Source: Lutispora thermophila DSM 19022 (GTDB lineage Bacteria > Bacillota > Clostridia > Lutisporales > Lutisporaceae). From it: a stretch of DNA of 64,000 nucleotides. The position numbers were made by a program, and so were the translations under genes. The number at the start of each line of letters is the position of its first letter. The first letter of the stretch is position 1. The notes beneath the pieces are model-generated. The model searched no databases and was not told the origin of the DNA. It was given only the letters and a program-made list of their open reading frames with translations. Positions 1 through 8,137 of this stretch are shown here, piece by piece. The stretch spans positions 1 to 64,000 of the forward strand of contig NZ_FQZS01000004.1 in NCBI RefSeq assembly GCF_900142105.1, written 5' to 3'.

Positions 1-25
1 AAAAAAATATATATATAGCGAATAA

Positions 26-142
26 TCCGGTGACAATGACGGAGAGGCCACACCTGTTCCCATACCGAACACAGAAGTTAAGCTCTCCAGTGCCGATGGT
101 ACTTGGACCGAAGGGTCCTGGGAGAGTAGGTCGTCGCCGGGT
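26..142 (+). rRNA. rrf: 5S ribosomal RNA
   Basis: About 117 nt with the 5S hallmarks: terminal helix CCGGTGAC (27-34) pairing with GTCGCCGG (133-140), and the conserved core CCGAACACAGAAGTTAAG near 64-82. It is followed after 8 nt by a tRNA, so this is the distal end of an rRNA operon whose 16S and 23S genes lie outside the window. Exact ends are uncertain by a few bases. Confidence 0.95.
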
Positions 143-150
143 TCAAATAC

Positions 151-226
151 TCCTCAATAGCTCAGTCGGTAGAGCATGCGGCTGTTAACCGCAGGGTCGT
201 TGGTTCGAGTCCAACTTGGGGAGCCA
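151..226 (+). tRNA. tRNA-Asn (GTT anticodon), CCA encoded
   Basis: Cloverleaf of 76 nt. The acceptor TCCTCAA pairs with TTGGGGA, the T-loop has GGTTCGAGTCC, and the anticodon stem TGCGG/CCGCA encloses loop CTGTTAA, giving anticodon GTT (Asn). The 3' CCA is encoded (224-226). It is co-transcribed with the 5S rRNA. Confidence 0.98.
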
Positions 227-270
227 TTTTTATTTTTTGACTAAATTAAGAGCAAACCTTAACATTGAAG

Positions 271-297
271 AACCACGGCTTCACACGTGGTTTTTTA
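271..297 (+). terminator. terminator of the rRNA/tRNA operon
   Basis: Stem AACCACG (271-277) / CGTGGTT (286-292) with an 8-nt loop, running into a T tract at 291-296. It sits 45 bases after the tRNA and directly before the first intergenic repeat. Confidence 0.7.
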
Positions 298-402
298 TAC
301 GTTAGGAAAGTATAAATTTTTAATTTATACTTTCCGTTAAAAGCATTTCAACAAAGGCTTCATCGGTTATTAAAAGGCTTCCCAAGGAAGCTTTTCTTAT
401 AA
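295..402 (+). repeat. two-hairpin intergenic repeat, copy A
   Basis: First stem GGAAAGTATAAATT (305-318) / AATTTATACTTTCC (322-335), perfect 14 bp. The conserved joint AAAGCATTTCAA follows, then a second stem built from AAAGGCTTC and GGAAGCTTTTCTT. It ends in CTTATAAC, which is also the start of the next copy. Related copies are at 398, 7862, 7970, 45958 and 52169. Confidence 0.85.
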
Positions 403-513
403 CCCATAGAAAAGTATAATTCTACCTTAATATTAACTTTCCATAATGGGTTTCAAGAAAGGCTATCTTGATTACTATAAACGTTTCCAAAGGAAGCCTT
501 TTTTATTGCAATT
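398..513 (+). repeat. two-hairpin intergenic repeat, copy A' (tandem)
   Basis: Diverged second copy in tandem with copy A, sharing the TTATAAC junction. Outer stem AACCCAT (401-407) / ATGGGTT (446-452) is a perfect 7 bp although its sequence differs from the other copies. The second stem pairs AAAGGCT with GGAAGCCTTTTTT. Bases 514-606 hold only AT-rich sequence and the ribosome binding site of the next gene. Confidence 0.8.
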
Positions 514-606
514 TCTTATAATCATTGGACAAGCAGGAAAATATTATTTCAATGTAGAATTAATTTTAAGAATAACTTTATATCAATTTAATAAGGAGGG
601 CATAAT

Positions 607-1749
607 ATGAAGCTGAAGCGTATCTTATTTACAGTTTTTTTAATGACAATGGCTTTAACAATGGTTGTCAATGCGGAAGATTTAAGTTTCAAGAAAGATT
701 TTAACGGAGATGGGAAGCTTGATACATGTTTGATTGATGATAACAACATTATTAAAATCATTGATGATCAAGGCAACTTGCTTGCAAGTTTTGATGCAAT
801 CAGCAACAGGGAGAATACAGAACTTCGGCCTGTATATATAACAGGCAATAATGCACCGGAAATATGGTATTCAACTTGGGACGGACAGCCTATAAATTAT
901 TTATTAAAATATGAGAATGGAAAGCTTAGAAATCTTAGTTTGGAGTTAGAGAAGTCTATGCCAGTCATATCTGTCAATAACGCTCAGAAATCGCTTTATA
1001 TAGATGCACCAGTTATAGGAAAGCAGTATATTATAACTCCAAGCAATGCTTCGGATTTTGAAAGAATAGTGAAAGGTGTCTATGGAGTAGGAGAAATAGG
1101 AGAATATAGGATTAAATATGAAACTTCAGAAACACCCAAATCAATCAAAATTATAGCCAGCGTGTCTTTTGGGGCTATAAGCGAAAATGAAGCTATAGAA
1201 ATTTCATACAACTACAAATGGAATGATAAAGAATTTGTTTTATCAGGCATGAATGTAACATCACTTGATAAGAAGTATAAAGTAACTGAGAAAGACATAC
1301 CAAAGAAGGATATTGTAAAAGTGTTGCCCATACATAAAGATGGGATTACAATTACCAGAGACAATCTTGATCAACTGATGTCCATGAAAATAGCAGATTT
1401 AAAAGACTTTATAAAATCAGAAAGTAATTATCGTACTTTTGTTGAATATGATATGATTTTCCCCAATTGCTATATATCAGCAAAACCGGGGGCAGAGTAT
1501 TTTGATAGAATAAGATTTATCTTGAACGATAACTTCTCCATATTTGGATTTAAATATTCTGCTAAAGAAACTGAGGTTACTGGATTGCTTGGCAAACCTG
1601 CTTATAGGAAGTACATTCCAGATTATGAGGGTTATGCGGGAACTATTGAAGTTTATTATAACATTCAGGGATATGAAATTATGTTCCATTTTGTAGAAGG
1701 ACACAAAGATAATGAGCTTACATATGTAAGAATTGCTAAGACAAAGTAA
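607..1749 (+). CDS. secreted protein of unknown function with one VCBS/FG-GAP-like motif
   Basis: A 380-residue protein with a strong site (AAGGAGGGC) 6 nt before ATG. The N-terminus has two basic residues, a hydrophobic stretch and a cleavable end (VNAED), so it is probably exported. Directly after comes DFNGDGKLD, a calcium-binding loop typical of VCBS/FG-GAP and dockerin-like repeats, followed by mixed beta-type sequence without recognisable catalytic motifs. I do not recognise the family of the remainder. It is monocistronic, placed between the tandem repeats and a terminator, in an accessory pocket beside the rRNA operon. Confidence 0.85.
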   Translation: MKLKRILFTVFLMTMALTMVVNAEDLSFKKDFNGDGKLDTCLIDDNNIIKIIDDQGNLLASFDAISNRENTELRPVYITGNNAPEIWYSTWDGQPINYLLKYENGKLRNLSLELEKSMPVISVNNAQKSLYIDAPVIGKQYIITPSNASDFERIVKGVYGVGEIGEYRIKYETSETPKSIKIIASVSFGAISENEAIEISYNYKWNDKEFVLSGMNVTSLDKKYKVTEKDIPKKDIVKVLPIHKDGITITRDNLDQLMSMKIADLKDFIKSESNYRTFVEYDMIFPNCYISAKPGAEYFDRIRFILNDNFSIFGFKYSAKETEVTGLLGKPAYRKYIPDYEGYAGTIEVYYNIQGYEIMFHFVEGHKDNELTYVRIAKTK

Positions 1750-1787
1750 ATATATAAGTGTCTAAGAAGAGTATCTTTAAAGAAGAA

Positions 1788-1836
1788 TTGAGCAGGGAGT
1801 AGGTGAAATAGCCATCTACCTCCTGCTCAATTTTTA
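1788..1836 (+). terminator. Rho-independent terminator
   Basis: Long stem TTGAGCAGGGAGTAG... against CTACCTCCTGCTCAA followed by TTTTT, 40 bases after the secreted-protein gene. Confidence 0.85.
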
Positions 1837-1917
1837 TATGTGATGCCTTAGACTATGAAAGCATAGTTTTTAAAATCTATTATTCGATAATATTCGTCAT
1901 GAAGAATAAATAATCAT

Positions 1918-2100
1918 GATAGTTTTATAGATGAGAAGGGAAATGAAGTTATACCAGTAAAATATGATCGTGTATATCCCTTTGGAGATTGATTACCCAT
2001 TGTAAAATTAAATGGGAAATTGGGATTTATAGATAAAGCTGGCAAAGAAGTTGTAGCGTTGAAATATGATAAAATAATTGAGAATATCTTTGAACACTAA
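1918..2100 (+). pseudogene. remnant of a WG-repeat protein
   Basis: Reading from 1918 gives DSFIDEKGNEVIPVKYD, then an in-frame TGA at 1990-1992, then GKLGFIDKAGKEVVALKYD and a TAA at 2100. The spacing G-(Y/F)-I-D-x-x-G-x-E-V-(I/V)-P-x-K-Y-D is the WG (KWG) repeat known from surface and secreted proteins. No start codon or ribosome binding site precedes it and a stop interrupts it, so it is the decayed tail of a longer gene. Nothing else is recognisable in 1840-2200. Confidence 0.7.
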
Positions 2101-2210
2101 AGGACACTAAAAAGTATTATTTTTTTAAAAGCAATTATAAGGCAATTGAAATATCAATGCTTAAAAATTGGATGGGCAGTGTAAACTGTATTATTAAGAA
2201 TATACGATAC

Positions 2211-2246
2211 AAAAAAGCACATGTACGTTCATACATATGCTTTTTT
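2211..2246. terminator. hairpin with A and T tracts, probably bidirectional terminator
   Basis: AAAAAAGCACATGTA (2211-2225) pairs with TACATATGCTTTTTT (2232-2246), one mismatch. It can terminate in both directions. It lies 175 bases past the stop of the leftward permease gene; the sequence between shows nothing coding. Confidence 0.6.
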
Positions 2247-2420
2247 AGTGTGCTATATAATTTAATAATAATATAATTTAATAATATTCTTAATATCCTC
2301 TAGTGAGATCTTAGTGCTTTTTGCCGTTCTGAAAAAATCTCCTTCGTTCTTCAGGACTCAAAAGGAATACAAAAAACTCGTGTCAATAGTCATGACGGGA
2401 AAGGAATACCATATGCAGCG

Positions 2421-3503
2421 CTACTTAAACTTAGGCAATATCCCTACATTCTGGGTTGCTTTAATTGTAACAGCTATTGTGGGACCTAATATTACACCTA
2501 TGGGACCCATAACTTTAGCACCTACATACATGGATATAAGGGATATGAGGGGGTGAATACCAAGTTGCTGTCCTACAACTTTTGGTTCAACCATATACCT
2601 TATAACTATTATTACTGCATACAACACCAAAAGAGAAATGCCTAATCTGTATTTTCCTATAATTATGGATACAATTGCCCATGGGACATATACGCTTCCA
2701 GTACCCAATACAGGCAATATATCTACTAGAGATACAAATATTGATATTATGAGTGCATACTTTACTCCGATGATATTAAGACCTATTAGGGATTCCATGA
2801 AAGTCATGGTGAGGAGTATTAGTTGGGCTTTTAAGAAACCTACTAAAGAGCTTAAAAGGTTTTTCTTTAAGCTTGAAAGTTTGCTTCTCCAGTTGGGAGT
2901 GAACTGTCTATAAATAAAATCTTCTATTTTATCCGAGTCTTTGGCAAAGAAGAAGGATGCCACTGAAGTTATAATAAACAATATCCCCAACTTAGGCAAT
3001 GAATAAAGAGTATTAACAGCATATTTTGCAGTATTTGTAAGCAAGACCCCCATTTTATCCAATAGGCTTTTGGCTGTTTCTATGGCATAGGTAGTAACTT
3101 CCGGAGGAAGCTGTATATATATGTTTTGCGCTTGCCTGGATAAATCAGTAATATATTTATAAATTGCATCTGAATAAAGAGGCAATGTGGATGTAAGATA
3201 ATTCAACTCCGATATGCCCTTGCTCAAACCTAATGTTAACAATGCAAATAGAGCGCCATATACAAGCAGCAATGAAATGGCTACAGAAATTCCTTTTCCT
3301 AATTTCATTGAAGTAAATATCTTGGAAATAGGTTTAATTAAAAAAGAAATCAAAAGAGCTATTATAAATGGAGATAAATATTGGAAAATTATTTTTAAGC
3401 CAAATACTGCCGCAAGGAAAATTAATGTGTAGACAATAAGTCTGAGAAGTGTTGCCAATGTTCTCAGTATATAGTGTGTGTATTCATCCACTTCTTTTTT
3501 CAA
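2421..3503 (-). CDS. AI-2E family transporter (YtvI/PerM-type permease)
   Basis: About 360 residues with seven to eight membrane segments, the long non-membrane loop typical of the family, and the C-terminal motif around GIHPLISLISMYVGAKVMGPIGVILGP. Family members export autoinducer-2 or act in Na+(Li+)/H+ exchange; the substrate here is unknown. I place the start at a TTG (3503) because AGAGGTG lies 6 nt upstream of it. An ATG at 3548 would add 15 residues (MVINVWINI...) but has no binding site. Single-gene unit read leftward. Confidence 0.9.
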   Translation of the reverse strand: MKKEVDEYTHYILRTLATLLRLIVYTLIFLAAVFGLKIIFQYLSPFIIALLISFLIKPISKIFTSMKLGKGISVAISLLLVYGALFALLTLGLSKGISELNYLTSTLPLYSDAIYKYITDLSRQAQNIYIQLPPEVTTYAIETAKSLLDKMGVLLTNTAKYAVNTLYSLPKLGILFIITSVASFFFAKDSDKIEDFIYRQFTPNWRSKLSSLKKNLLSSLVGFLKAQLILLTMTFMESLIGLNIIGVKYALIISIFVSLVDILPVLGTGSVYVPWAIVSIIIGKYRLGISLLVLYAVIIVIRYMVEPKVVGQQLGIHPLISLISMYVGAKVMGPIGVILGPTIAVTIKATQNVGILPKFK

Positions 3504-3862
3504 AAATTTCACCTCTACTTCAATATTTATCCATACATTAATGACCAAGTTATAAGTTTTATTCTAATACAAATTATATTCGAAAAAAGATAAATATTCA
3601 ATTTATCTATTAAATATTCTTTATCCAAATGGAAGATATATGTATAATAGAGCTAAGAACTATGAGCTATGACATAAAGTTTTATGGGAATTTCAATAGG
3701 GTCTTGACTCGCGCTGCACAGCCTTTGGTATTCCTATAGGGTCCTGGCTCGTGACACGTGAGTTTTGCTAGTCCTTTTGGGTTAAACTCCCGAGACCTTA
3801 ATTCTGAATCCTGAGCTCTTAGTACTATATTATCTGAGTCTAATATTAAGAGGAGCAAAAAT
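3504..3862. other. gene-free stretch with degenerate short repeats
   Basis: No coding signal. It holds two imperfect direct repeats, ATAGGGTCTTGACTCGCG (about 3700-3717) and ATAGGGTCCTGGCTCGTG (about 3737-3754), and flanking tracts such as GAGCTAAGAACTATGAGC (about 3650) and TGAATCCTGAGCTCTTAG (about 3805) that resemble tracts elsewhere in the window. A TATAAT at 3643-3648 may serve the next gene but lacks a good -35. Confidence 0.5.
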
Positions 3863-5314
3863 ATGATATACGATGATATACCTATATTAAAATCTATAAA
3901 AGAGTATGCGGATTCCGAAGCCTTGCCCTTTCATATGCCGGGACATAAGAGAGGCAAAATTTTTAATAAATTGGGATTGGAATATCTTTTAGAAAATTTA
4001 ATAGAAATGGATACTACAGAAGTACCAGGGGTTGATAACCTTCACAGTCCCGAAGGTGCTGTTTTGGAGGCTCAGAGGCGTGCAGCTGAAGCTTTTGGAG
4101 CGGATTATACATTTTTCCTTATAAATGGGACTACATCTGGTATATATGCAATGATACTGGCTGTCACGAAGCCTGGGGACAAGATATTGATACCCAGGAA
4201 TGCCCATAGATCTGTAGTAAGCGGAACTATCTTAGGTAAGCTTGTTCCTGAATATCTAATGCCAGAGATTGATCCTTATATGGGCATACCTATGGGAATC
4301 AAAGTTTCAACTGTTGCAGAAGCTTTGGATCATCATCCCGATGCTAAAGCAGTTTTTATAACCAGTCCCACATATTATGGTGCCTGCTCGGATATTGAAG
4401 CTATAGCCAAAATAGTACATGACAGAGGCAAATTGCTCTTAGTTGATGAGGCTCACGGTTCCCATTTTCCATTTCATCCGGAGCTTCCCATATCAGCAAT
4501 TAAAGCAGGAGCAGATATGGCAGCGCAGAGCACTCACAAAACCCTTGCTTCCATGACAGGCAGTTCCATGCTGCATGTGAAAGATGGAAGAATAGATATA
4601 GACAGACTGAAATTTTTCTTGCAACTGGTTCAAACCACAAGCCCTTCACATGTGATGCTTGCTTCTTTGGATGTGGCCAGATATATTATGGAAAAGCATG
4701 GGCATATGATTCTTGAGGAGTGCATAAAATACAGCAATATGGTAAGAAATGAGATAAACGCTAAATCGCCCTTTTACTGTCTAGGAAAAGACAAGATAAA
4801 CAGTTATGGAATACATGATATAGATTCTACCAGAATAACAATCTGCCTGAAAGGGGGAGGAATCAGCGGAGTCAAAGGAGAAGAAATATTAAGAAACAAG
4901 TATAATATTCAGGTAGAGATGAGCGATGCCAGAAATATAGTGGCTATAAGTTCTATAGCAGATGATGAAGAATCCTATATGAGGCTTTTGAGGGCTGTAT
5001 TGGATATGGGAAGATGGCACAATGCTGAAGATGAACTTCTTCATGAAATAAGGTTACCATATTCAACTCCTGTTTGTTCAATACCTCCCTATGAAGCCTT
5101 ATATCGCCAGGTAGAATATATAGATGTAGAAAAAAGCCCAGGACATATATCTGCTGAAATGGCAGTGCCTTATCCGCCGGGGATACCGGTTCTAATGCCT
5201 GGAGAATATATTGAGAAGGATATTGTTGATTATTTGAGGAAATGCATCGGTGAGGGTATAAAAATAAGCGGTGTTTCTGACCCGAAATTCAATAAAATTA
5301 AAGTAATAAAATAA
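3863..5314 (+). CDS. Orn/Lys/Arg decarboxylase family protein (YaaO-type, PLP-dependent)
   Basis: A 483-residue fold-type I PLP enzyme. The N-terminus PFHMPGHKRG is diagnostic, the aspartate that holds the pyridine nitrogen lies in LLVDEAHGSHF, and the Schiff-base lysine is Lys226 in STHKTLASMTGSS. It lacks the N-terminal wing domain of the 700-residue enterobacterial inducible enzymes, as is usual for the short Firmicutes form. It probably makes a polyamine precursor (cadaverine, putrescine or agmatine); the substrate cannot be read from sequence. First gene of the yaaO-yaaQ-holB-yaaT block, as in B. subtilis but without tmk between it and yaaQ. Confidence 0.95.
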   Translation: MIYDDIPILKSIKEYADSEALPFHMPGHKRGKIFNKLGLEYLLENLIEMDTTEVPGVDNLHSPEGAVLEAQRRAAEAFGADYTFFLINGTTSGIYAMILAVTKPGDKILIPRNAHRSVVSGTILGKLVPEYLMPEIDPYMGIPMGIKVSTVAEALDHHPDAKAVFITSPTYYGACSDIEAIAKIVHDRGKLLLVDEAHGSHFPFHPELPISAIKAGADMAAQSTHKTLASMTGSSMLHVKDGRIDIDRLKFFLQLVQTTSPSHVMLASLDVARYIMEKHGHMILEECIKYSNMVRNEINAKSPFYCLGKDKINSYGIHDIDSTRITICLKGGGISGVKGEEILRNKYNIQVEMSDARNIVAISSIADDEESYMRLLRAVLDMGRWHNAEDELLHEIRLPYSTPVCSIPPYEALYRQVEYIDVEKSPGHISAEMAVPYPPGIPVLMPGEYIEKDIVDYLRKCIGEGIKISGVSDPKFNKIKVIK

Positions 5315-5329
5315 AAGGAGGTATTATGT

Positions 5330-5665
5330 ATGGCAATGAAATTAGTTTTAGCGGTTGTGCAGGATGACGATTCAGGAGAACTTATTGAGAGACTTGTCAA
5401 AAATAAATACAGTGCTACGAAATTAGCTTCCACAGGTGGATTCCTGAAAGAGGGAAACACCACATTGATGGTTGGTGTTGATGCTGAAAAAGTAAAGGAT
5501 GTAATAGACATAATAAAAGAGGTTTGCCGTAGCAGGAAACAAACCTTTACTACACCAATACCACCTACAGGTTCAGCAAGTGTTTTCATACCATATCCCA
5601 TTGATGTGATGGTAGGAGGAGCCACTATTTTTGTTCTGGATGTAGATCATTTTGAAAAAGTATAG
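5330..5665 (+). CDS. darA: cyclic-di-AMP receptor, PII-like (YaaQ/DarA)
   Basis: A 111-residue protein matching the DarA/PstA family: MKLVLAVVQDDD at the N-terminus, the T-loop/B-loop region NKYSATKLASTGGFLKEGNTT that binds c-di-AMP, and the C-terminal strand with IPYPIDVMVGGATIFVLDVDHF. It forms a PII-like trimer in characterised members and senses c-di-AMP; the downstream target is unknown. AAGGAGGT lies 7 nt before the ATG at 5330; the earlier ATG at 5326 is out of frame. It is 15 nt after the decarboxylase and 9 nt before holB, so all are probably co-transcribed. Confidence 0.95.
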   Translation: MAMKLVLAVVQDDDSGELIERLVKNKYSATKLASTGGFLKEGNTTLMVGVDAEKVKDVIDIIKEVCRSRKQTFTTPIPPTGSASVFIPYPIDVMVGGATIFVLDVDHFEKV

Positions 5666-5674
5666 GAGAGCTCA

Positions 5675-6703
5675 GTGATAGTTATGGACTTTCAGGATAT
5701 CATAGGCCAGGAGGTTTTGATCCAAAGCCTTAGAAATGCAATAGAAGGGGACATGGTTGCTAATGCTTATATATTCAACGGTCCTGCCGGCTCAGGCAAA
5801 AAAACAGTCGCTGACATATTTGCCAGAGCCATTAATTGCAAGGACCCAAAATATAAGCCATGTAACCTCTGTTCCTCATGCAAAAAAACAATAGCGAAGG
5901 TAAATCCGGATATAATATATATTAGGCCTACAGGAAGCTCAATTAAGATTGAGCAAATCAGAAAACTGATATCGGATATTTCGGTGAAATCCTATGAAAA
6001 CATCTATAGGGTGATAATTGTTGAAAACGCAGATAGTTTGACTTCCGAATCCCAAGATGCTTTTTTAAAAACCCTGGAAGAGCCTGAGGGCAACAATATA
6101 TTCATTTTGCTTACCGAAAACTATAATACATTGCTGCCTACAATAATATCAAGATGCCAGGTATATAATTTTAATAGATTGAACAAAGAGGATATGAAAG
6201 CTGTTTTAACCAGATTGGGATTCACAGATCCGGTAGAAGTTGAGATTGCAATACAAAACTCCAATGGTATAATAGGAAGAGCAATAGAAATGCTCAAGAA
6301 TAAAGAGTTAGAATCCCAAAGCAGGCTATATGAAGAATTTTTAGCCACAATTTTAAGAGGCAGCAGAGTGGAAATTTTAAACTGCAGCGATAATTTGCTT
6401 AATAGCAAAGATGATGGAGAAAAATTATTGGGTTTTCTACTTGGCTTTTTTAGAGATATTTTAGTTTTAAAGACTATGGATGAGGATTATGCGGAACATA
6501 TAATCAGCAAAGCCATTGATTCTCATATAATGGATAGCTATGTTAACAGCTTTAAGGAAGAGGATATATTTAAAATAATTGATTCTATAAAACATATCAT
6601 TACTTCTATGGATTTTAATGTGAATTACAAGAATTCTATAGATAGTATGCTTTTACAAATATTGGAGGTATTTAATGATAAAAGTAGTAGGAGTACGATT
6701 TAA
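5675..6703 (+). CDS. holB: DNA polymerase III delta' subunit
   Basis: A 342-residue clamp-loader AAA+ subunit. It begins with FQDIIGQEVLIQSL, has the P-loop GPAGSGKKT near residue 35, four zinc-binding cysteines (C, then CNLCSSC) around residues 50-65, and SRCQVYNF as the sensor/arginine-finger SRC motif. It helps load the beta clamp during replication. GTG at 5675 is favoured (GGAGAG 5 nt upstream) over ATG at 5684. Its last 29 bases overlap the next gene, so translation is likely coupled. Confidence 0.95.
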   Translation: MIVMDFQDIIGQEVLIQSLRNAIEGDMVANAYIFNGPAGSGKKTVADIFARAINCKDPKYKPCNLCSSCKKTIAKVNPDIIYIRPTGSSIKIEQIRKLISDISVKSYENIYRVIIVENADSLTSESQDAFLKTLEEPEGNNIFILLTENYNTLLPTIISRCQVYNFNRLNKEDMKAVLTRLGFTDPVEVEIAIQNSNGIIGRAIEMLKNKELESQSRLYEEFLATILRGSRVEILNCSDNLLNSKDDGEKLLGFLLGFFRDILVLKTMDEDYAEHIISKAIDSHIMDSYVNSFKEEDIFKIIDSIKHIITSMDFNVNYKNSIDSMLLQILEVFNDKSSRSTI

Positions 6704-7556
6704 AAAGGCAGGTAAGATATATTATTTTGACCCTGATGGGTTAGACATAAAAAAAGGAGATAATGTAATAGTGGAGACCATAAGAGGTATAGAGTTCGGC
6801 AATGCAGTAATTGGTATAAGAGAAGTAAGCGAGGAAGAAATAGTTGCCCCTCTTAAAAAGGTCTTAAGAATTGCCACACCGGAAGACTGCCTTAAATACG
6901 AAGAGAATAAGCGAAAAGAAGACGAGGCTTTTAAAATATGTCTGGAAAAGATAAAAAATCATGACCTGGGTATGAAACTTATCGATGTAGAGTATACTTT
7001 TGATAACAACAAAATTATATTCTACTTTACCGCAGATGGCAGAGTAGATTTTAGAGAGTTGGTAAAAGATCTGGCTGCAGTTTTTAAGACAAGGATAGAG
7101 CTAAGGCAGATAGGCGTAAGGGACGAGGCAAAAATGCTTTCTGGGTTGGGACCATGTGGCAGGGCATTGTGCTGTGCCACATTTTTGGGAGAGTTTGAGC
7201 CGGTTTCCATTAAGATGGCAAAGGAACAGAACTTGTCTCTGAATCCTACCAAAATATCAGGTATTTGCGGAAGGCTCATGTGTTGTCTGAAATATGAGCA
7301 GGAAGTATATGAGGAAGTGAGAAAGGTCTTGCCTAAAGTAGGAGCTTTGGTTGAAACTGCTGAAGGTACCGGAGAAGTAATTGAATCAAGTGTCTTATAT
7401 GAAAGAGTCAAGGTAAAAATGGATTCTCCGGATAACAACATAAAAACCATAAAAGAATTTTCCATGTATGATGTTAAGGAAATTGTTCCAGGAAAAGATA
7501 TAGAACCTGAGATTGAAGCAGAAGATTTAGAAGAATTGGAGAACCTGGAAGGATAA
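6675..7556 (+). CDS. ricT: PSP1-domain protein RicT (YaaT)
   Basis: A 293-residue member of the PSP1/YaaT family. The cysteine-rich centre carries GPCGRALCC and GICGRLMCC, which in B. subtilis hold Fe-S clusters of the RicA-RicF-RicT (Y-complex) that assists RNase Y in mRNA maturation and influences sporulation and competence. GGAGGT is 5 nt before the ATG, inside the end of holB. The C-terminus is acidic. RicA and RicF are not in this window, and YabA, normally next in Bacilli, is absent. Confidence 0.95.
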   Translation: MIKVVGVRFKKAGKIYYFDPDGLDIKKGDNVIVETIRGIEFGNAVIGIREVSEEEIVAPLKKVLRIATPEDCLKYEENKRKEDEAFKICLEKIKNHDLGMKLIDVEYTFDNNKIIFYFTADGRVDFRELVKDLAAVFKTRIELRQIGVRDEAKMLSGLGPCGRALCCATFLGEFEPVSIKMAKEQNLSLNPTKISGICGRLMCCLKYEQEVYEEVRKVLPKVGALVETAEGTGEVIESSVLYERVKVKMDSPDNNIKTIKEFSMYDVKEIVPGKDIEPEIEAEDLEELENLEG

Positions 7557-7651
7557 TGATATTTTTATTATGATTTTAGTAATTTATAGGGTTTTCAATA
7601 GCAAATTTTAGTGGTAAAATGGATGAAGAGATTTTAAGGAGGTGTCCAGTA

Positions 7652-7822
7652 ATGGCATATAAAATAACAGATGCTTGCATCAGTTGTGGAGCTTGCGAGG
7701 CAGAGTGCCCAGTTAGCTGCATAAGCGCAGGCGAAGACAAATACGTTATAAATCCTGATGAGTGCATTGAATGCGGAGCATGTGCAAATGTTTGCCCCGT
7801 TGATGCTCCAGTACAGGACTAA
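7652..7822 (+). CDS. 2[4Fe-4S] ferredoxin, clostridial type
   Basis: A 56-residue bacterial ferredoxin with two CxxCxxCxxxCP clusters, CISCGACEAECP and CIECGACANVCP. It carries low-potential electrons in anaerobic metabolism. AAGGAGGTG precedes ATG at 7652 by 8 nt; an upstream in-frame ATG at 7619 would only add residues that include the binding site itself, so the short form is right. Followed by a terminator, so it is probably its own unit inserted in the housekeeping block. Confidence 0.97.
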   Translation: MAYKITDACISCGACEAECPVSCISAGEDKYVINPDECIECGACANVCPVDAPVQD

Positions 7823-7835
7823 TCGATAATAAAAT

Positions 7836-7863
7836 AAAAAAAAGACCTTAGGGTCTTTTTTTT
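7836..7863 (+). terminator. Rho-independent terminator of ferredoxin gene
   Basis: AAAAAAAGACC, short loop, then GGTCTTTTTTTT. A strong symmetric terminator that could also act on the opposite strand. Confidence 0.9.
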
Positions 7864-7970
7864 ATAATGCTAGGAAAGTATAAATTTTAATTTATACTTT
7901 CCGCAAAAGCATTTCAAGAAAGGCTTCTTTAATTGTTGAATGATTTATGTGTAAGCCCTTTCTTATAATG
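7862..7970 (+). repeat. two-hairpin intergenic repeat, copy B
   Basis: Starts TTATAATGC. Perfect inner stem GGAAAGTATAAATT (7873-7886) / AATTTATACTTTCC (7889-7902), outer stem AATGC (7866-7870) / GCATT (7909-7913). The second stem is AAGAAAGGCTT against AAGCCCTTTCTT, ending in TTATAATG. Shares its layout with copies at 295, 398, 45958 and 52169. Confidence 0.85.
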
Positions 7971-8043
7971 ATGTAGGGTAAAACTTAAATAGAACTAGAG
8001 GCTTCCCTGTTATTCATGCTTCCAATGGAAGCATTTCTTTTAA
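7970..8043 (+). repeat. partial, degenerate repeat copy B'
   Basis: Directly abuts copy B, as A' abuts A. Only the second-stem half is recognisable: GAGGCTTCC and GCTTCCAATGGAAGC, then ATTTCTTTTAAT. Bases 8044-8120 contain nothing clear apart from a degenerate GTTAGTGGCTGGCGACTAG tract (about 8094). Confidence 0.45.
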
Positions 8044-8137
8044 TTTATATTTGCATGAGAAAATTACATTATCAAATTTCAATACGCTGGAGGTTAGTGG
8101 CTGGCGACTAGAGACTTGATATTAAGGAGGTTACGGC

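Noticed and set aside
295-513. TTATAA at repeat borders as a transposon target-site duplication
   Set aside because: The word is shared by the element consensus itself, and tandem copies share one TTATAA, so it cannot be told from an internal part of the repeat.
2314-3432. Rightward frames over the AI-2E-type permease
   Set aside because: They are antisense to a clear membrane protein and have no binding sites; similar antisense frames elsewhere were left out for the same reason.
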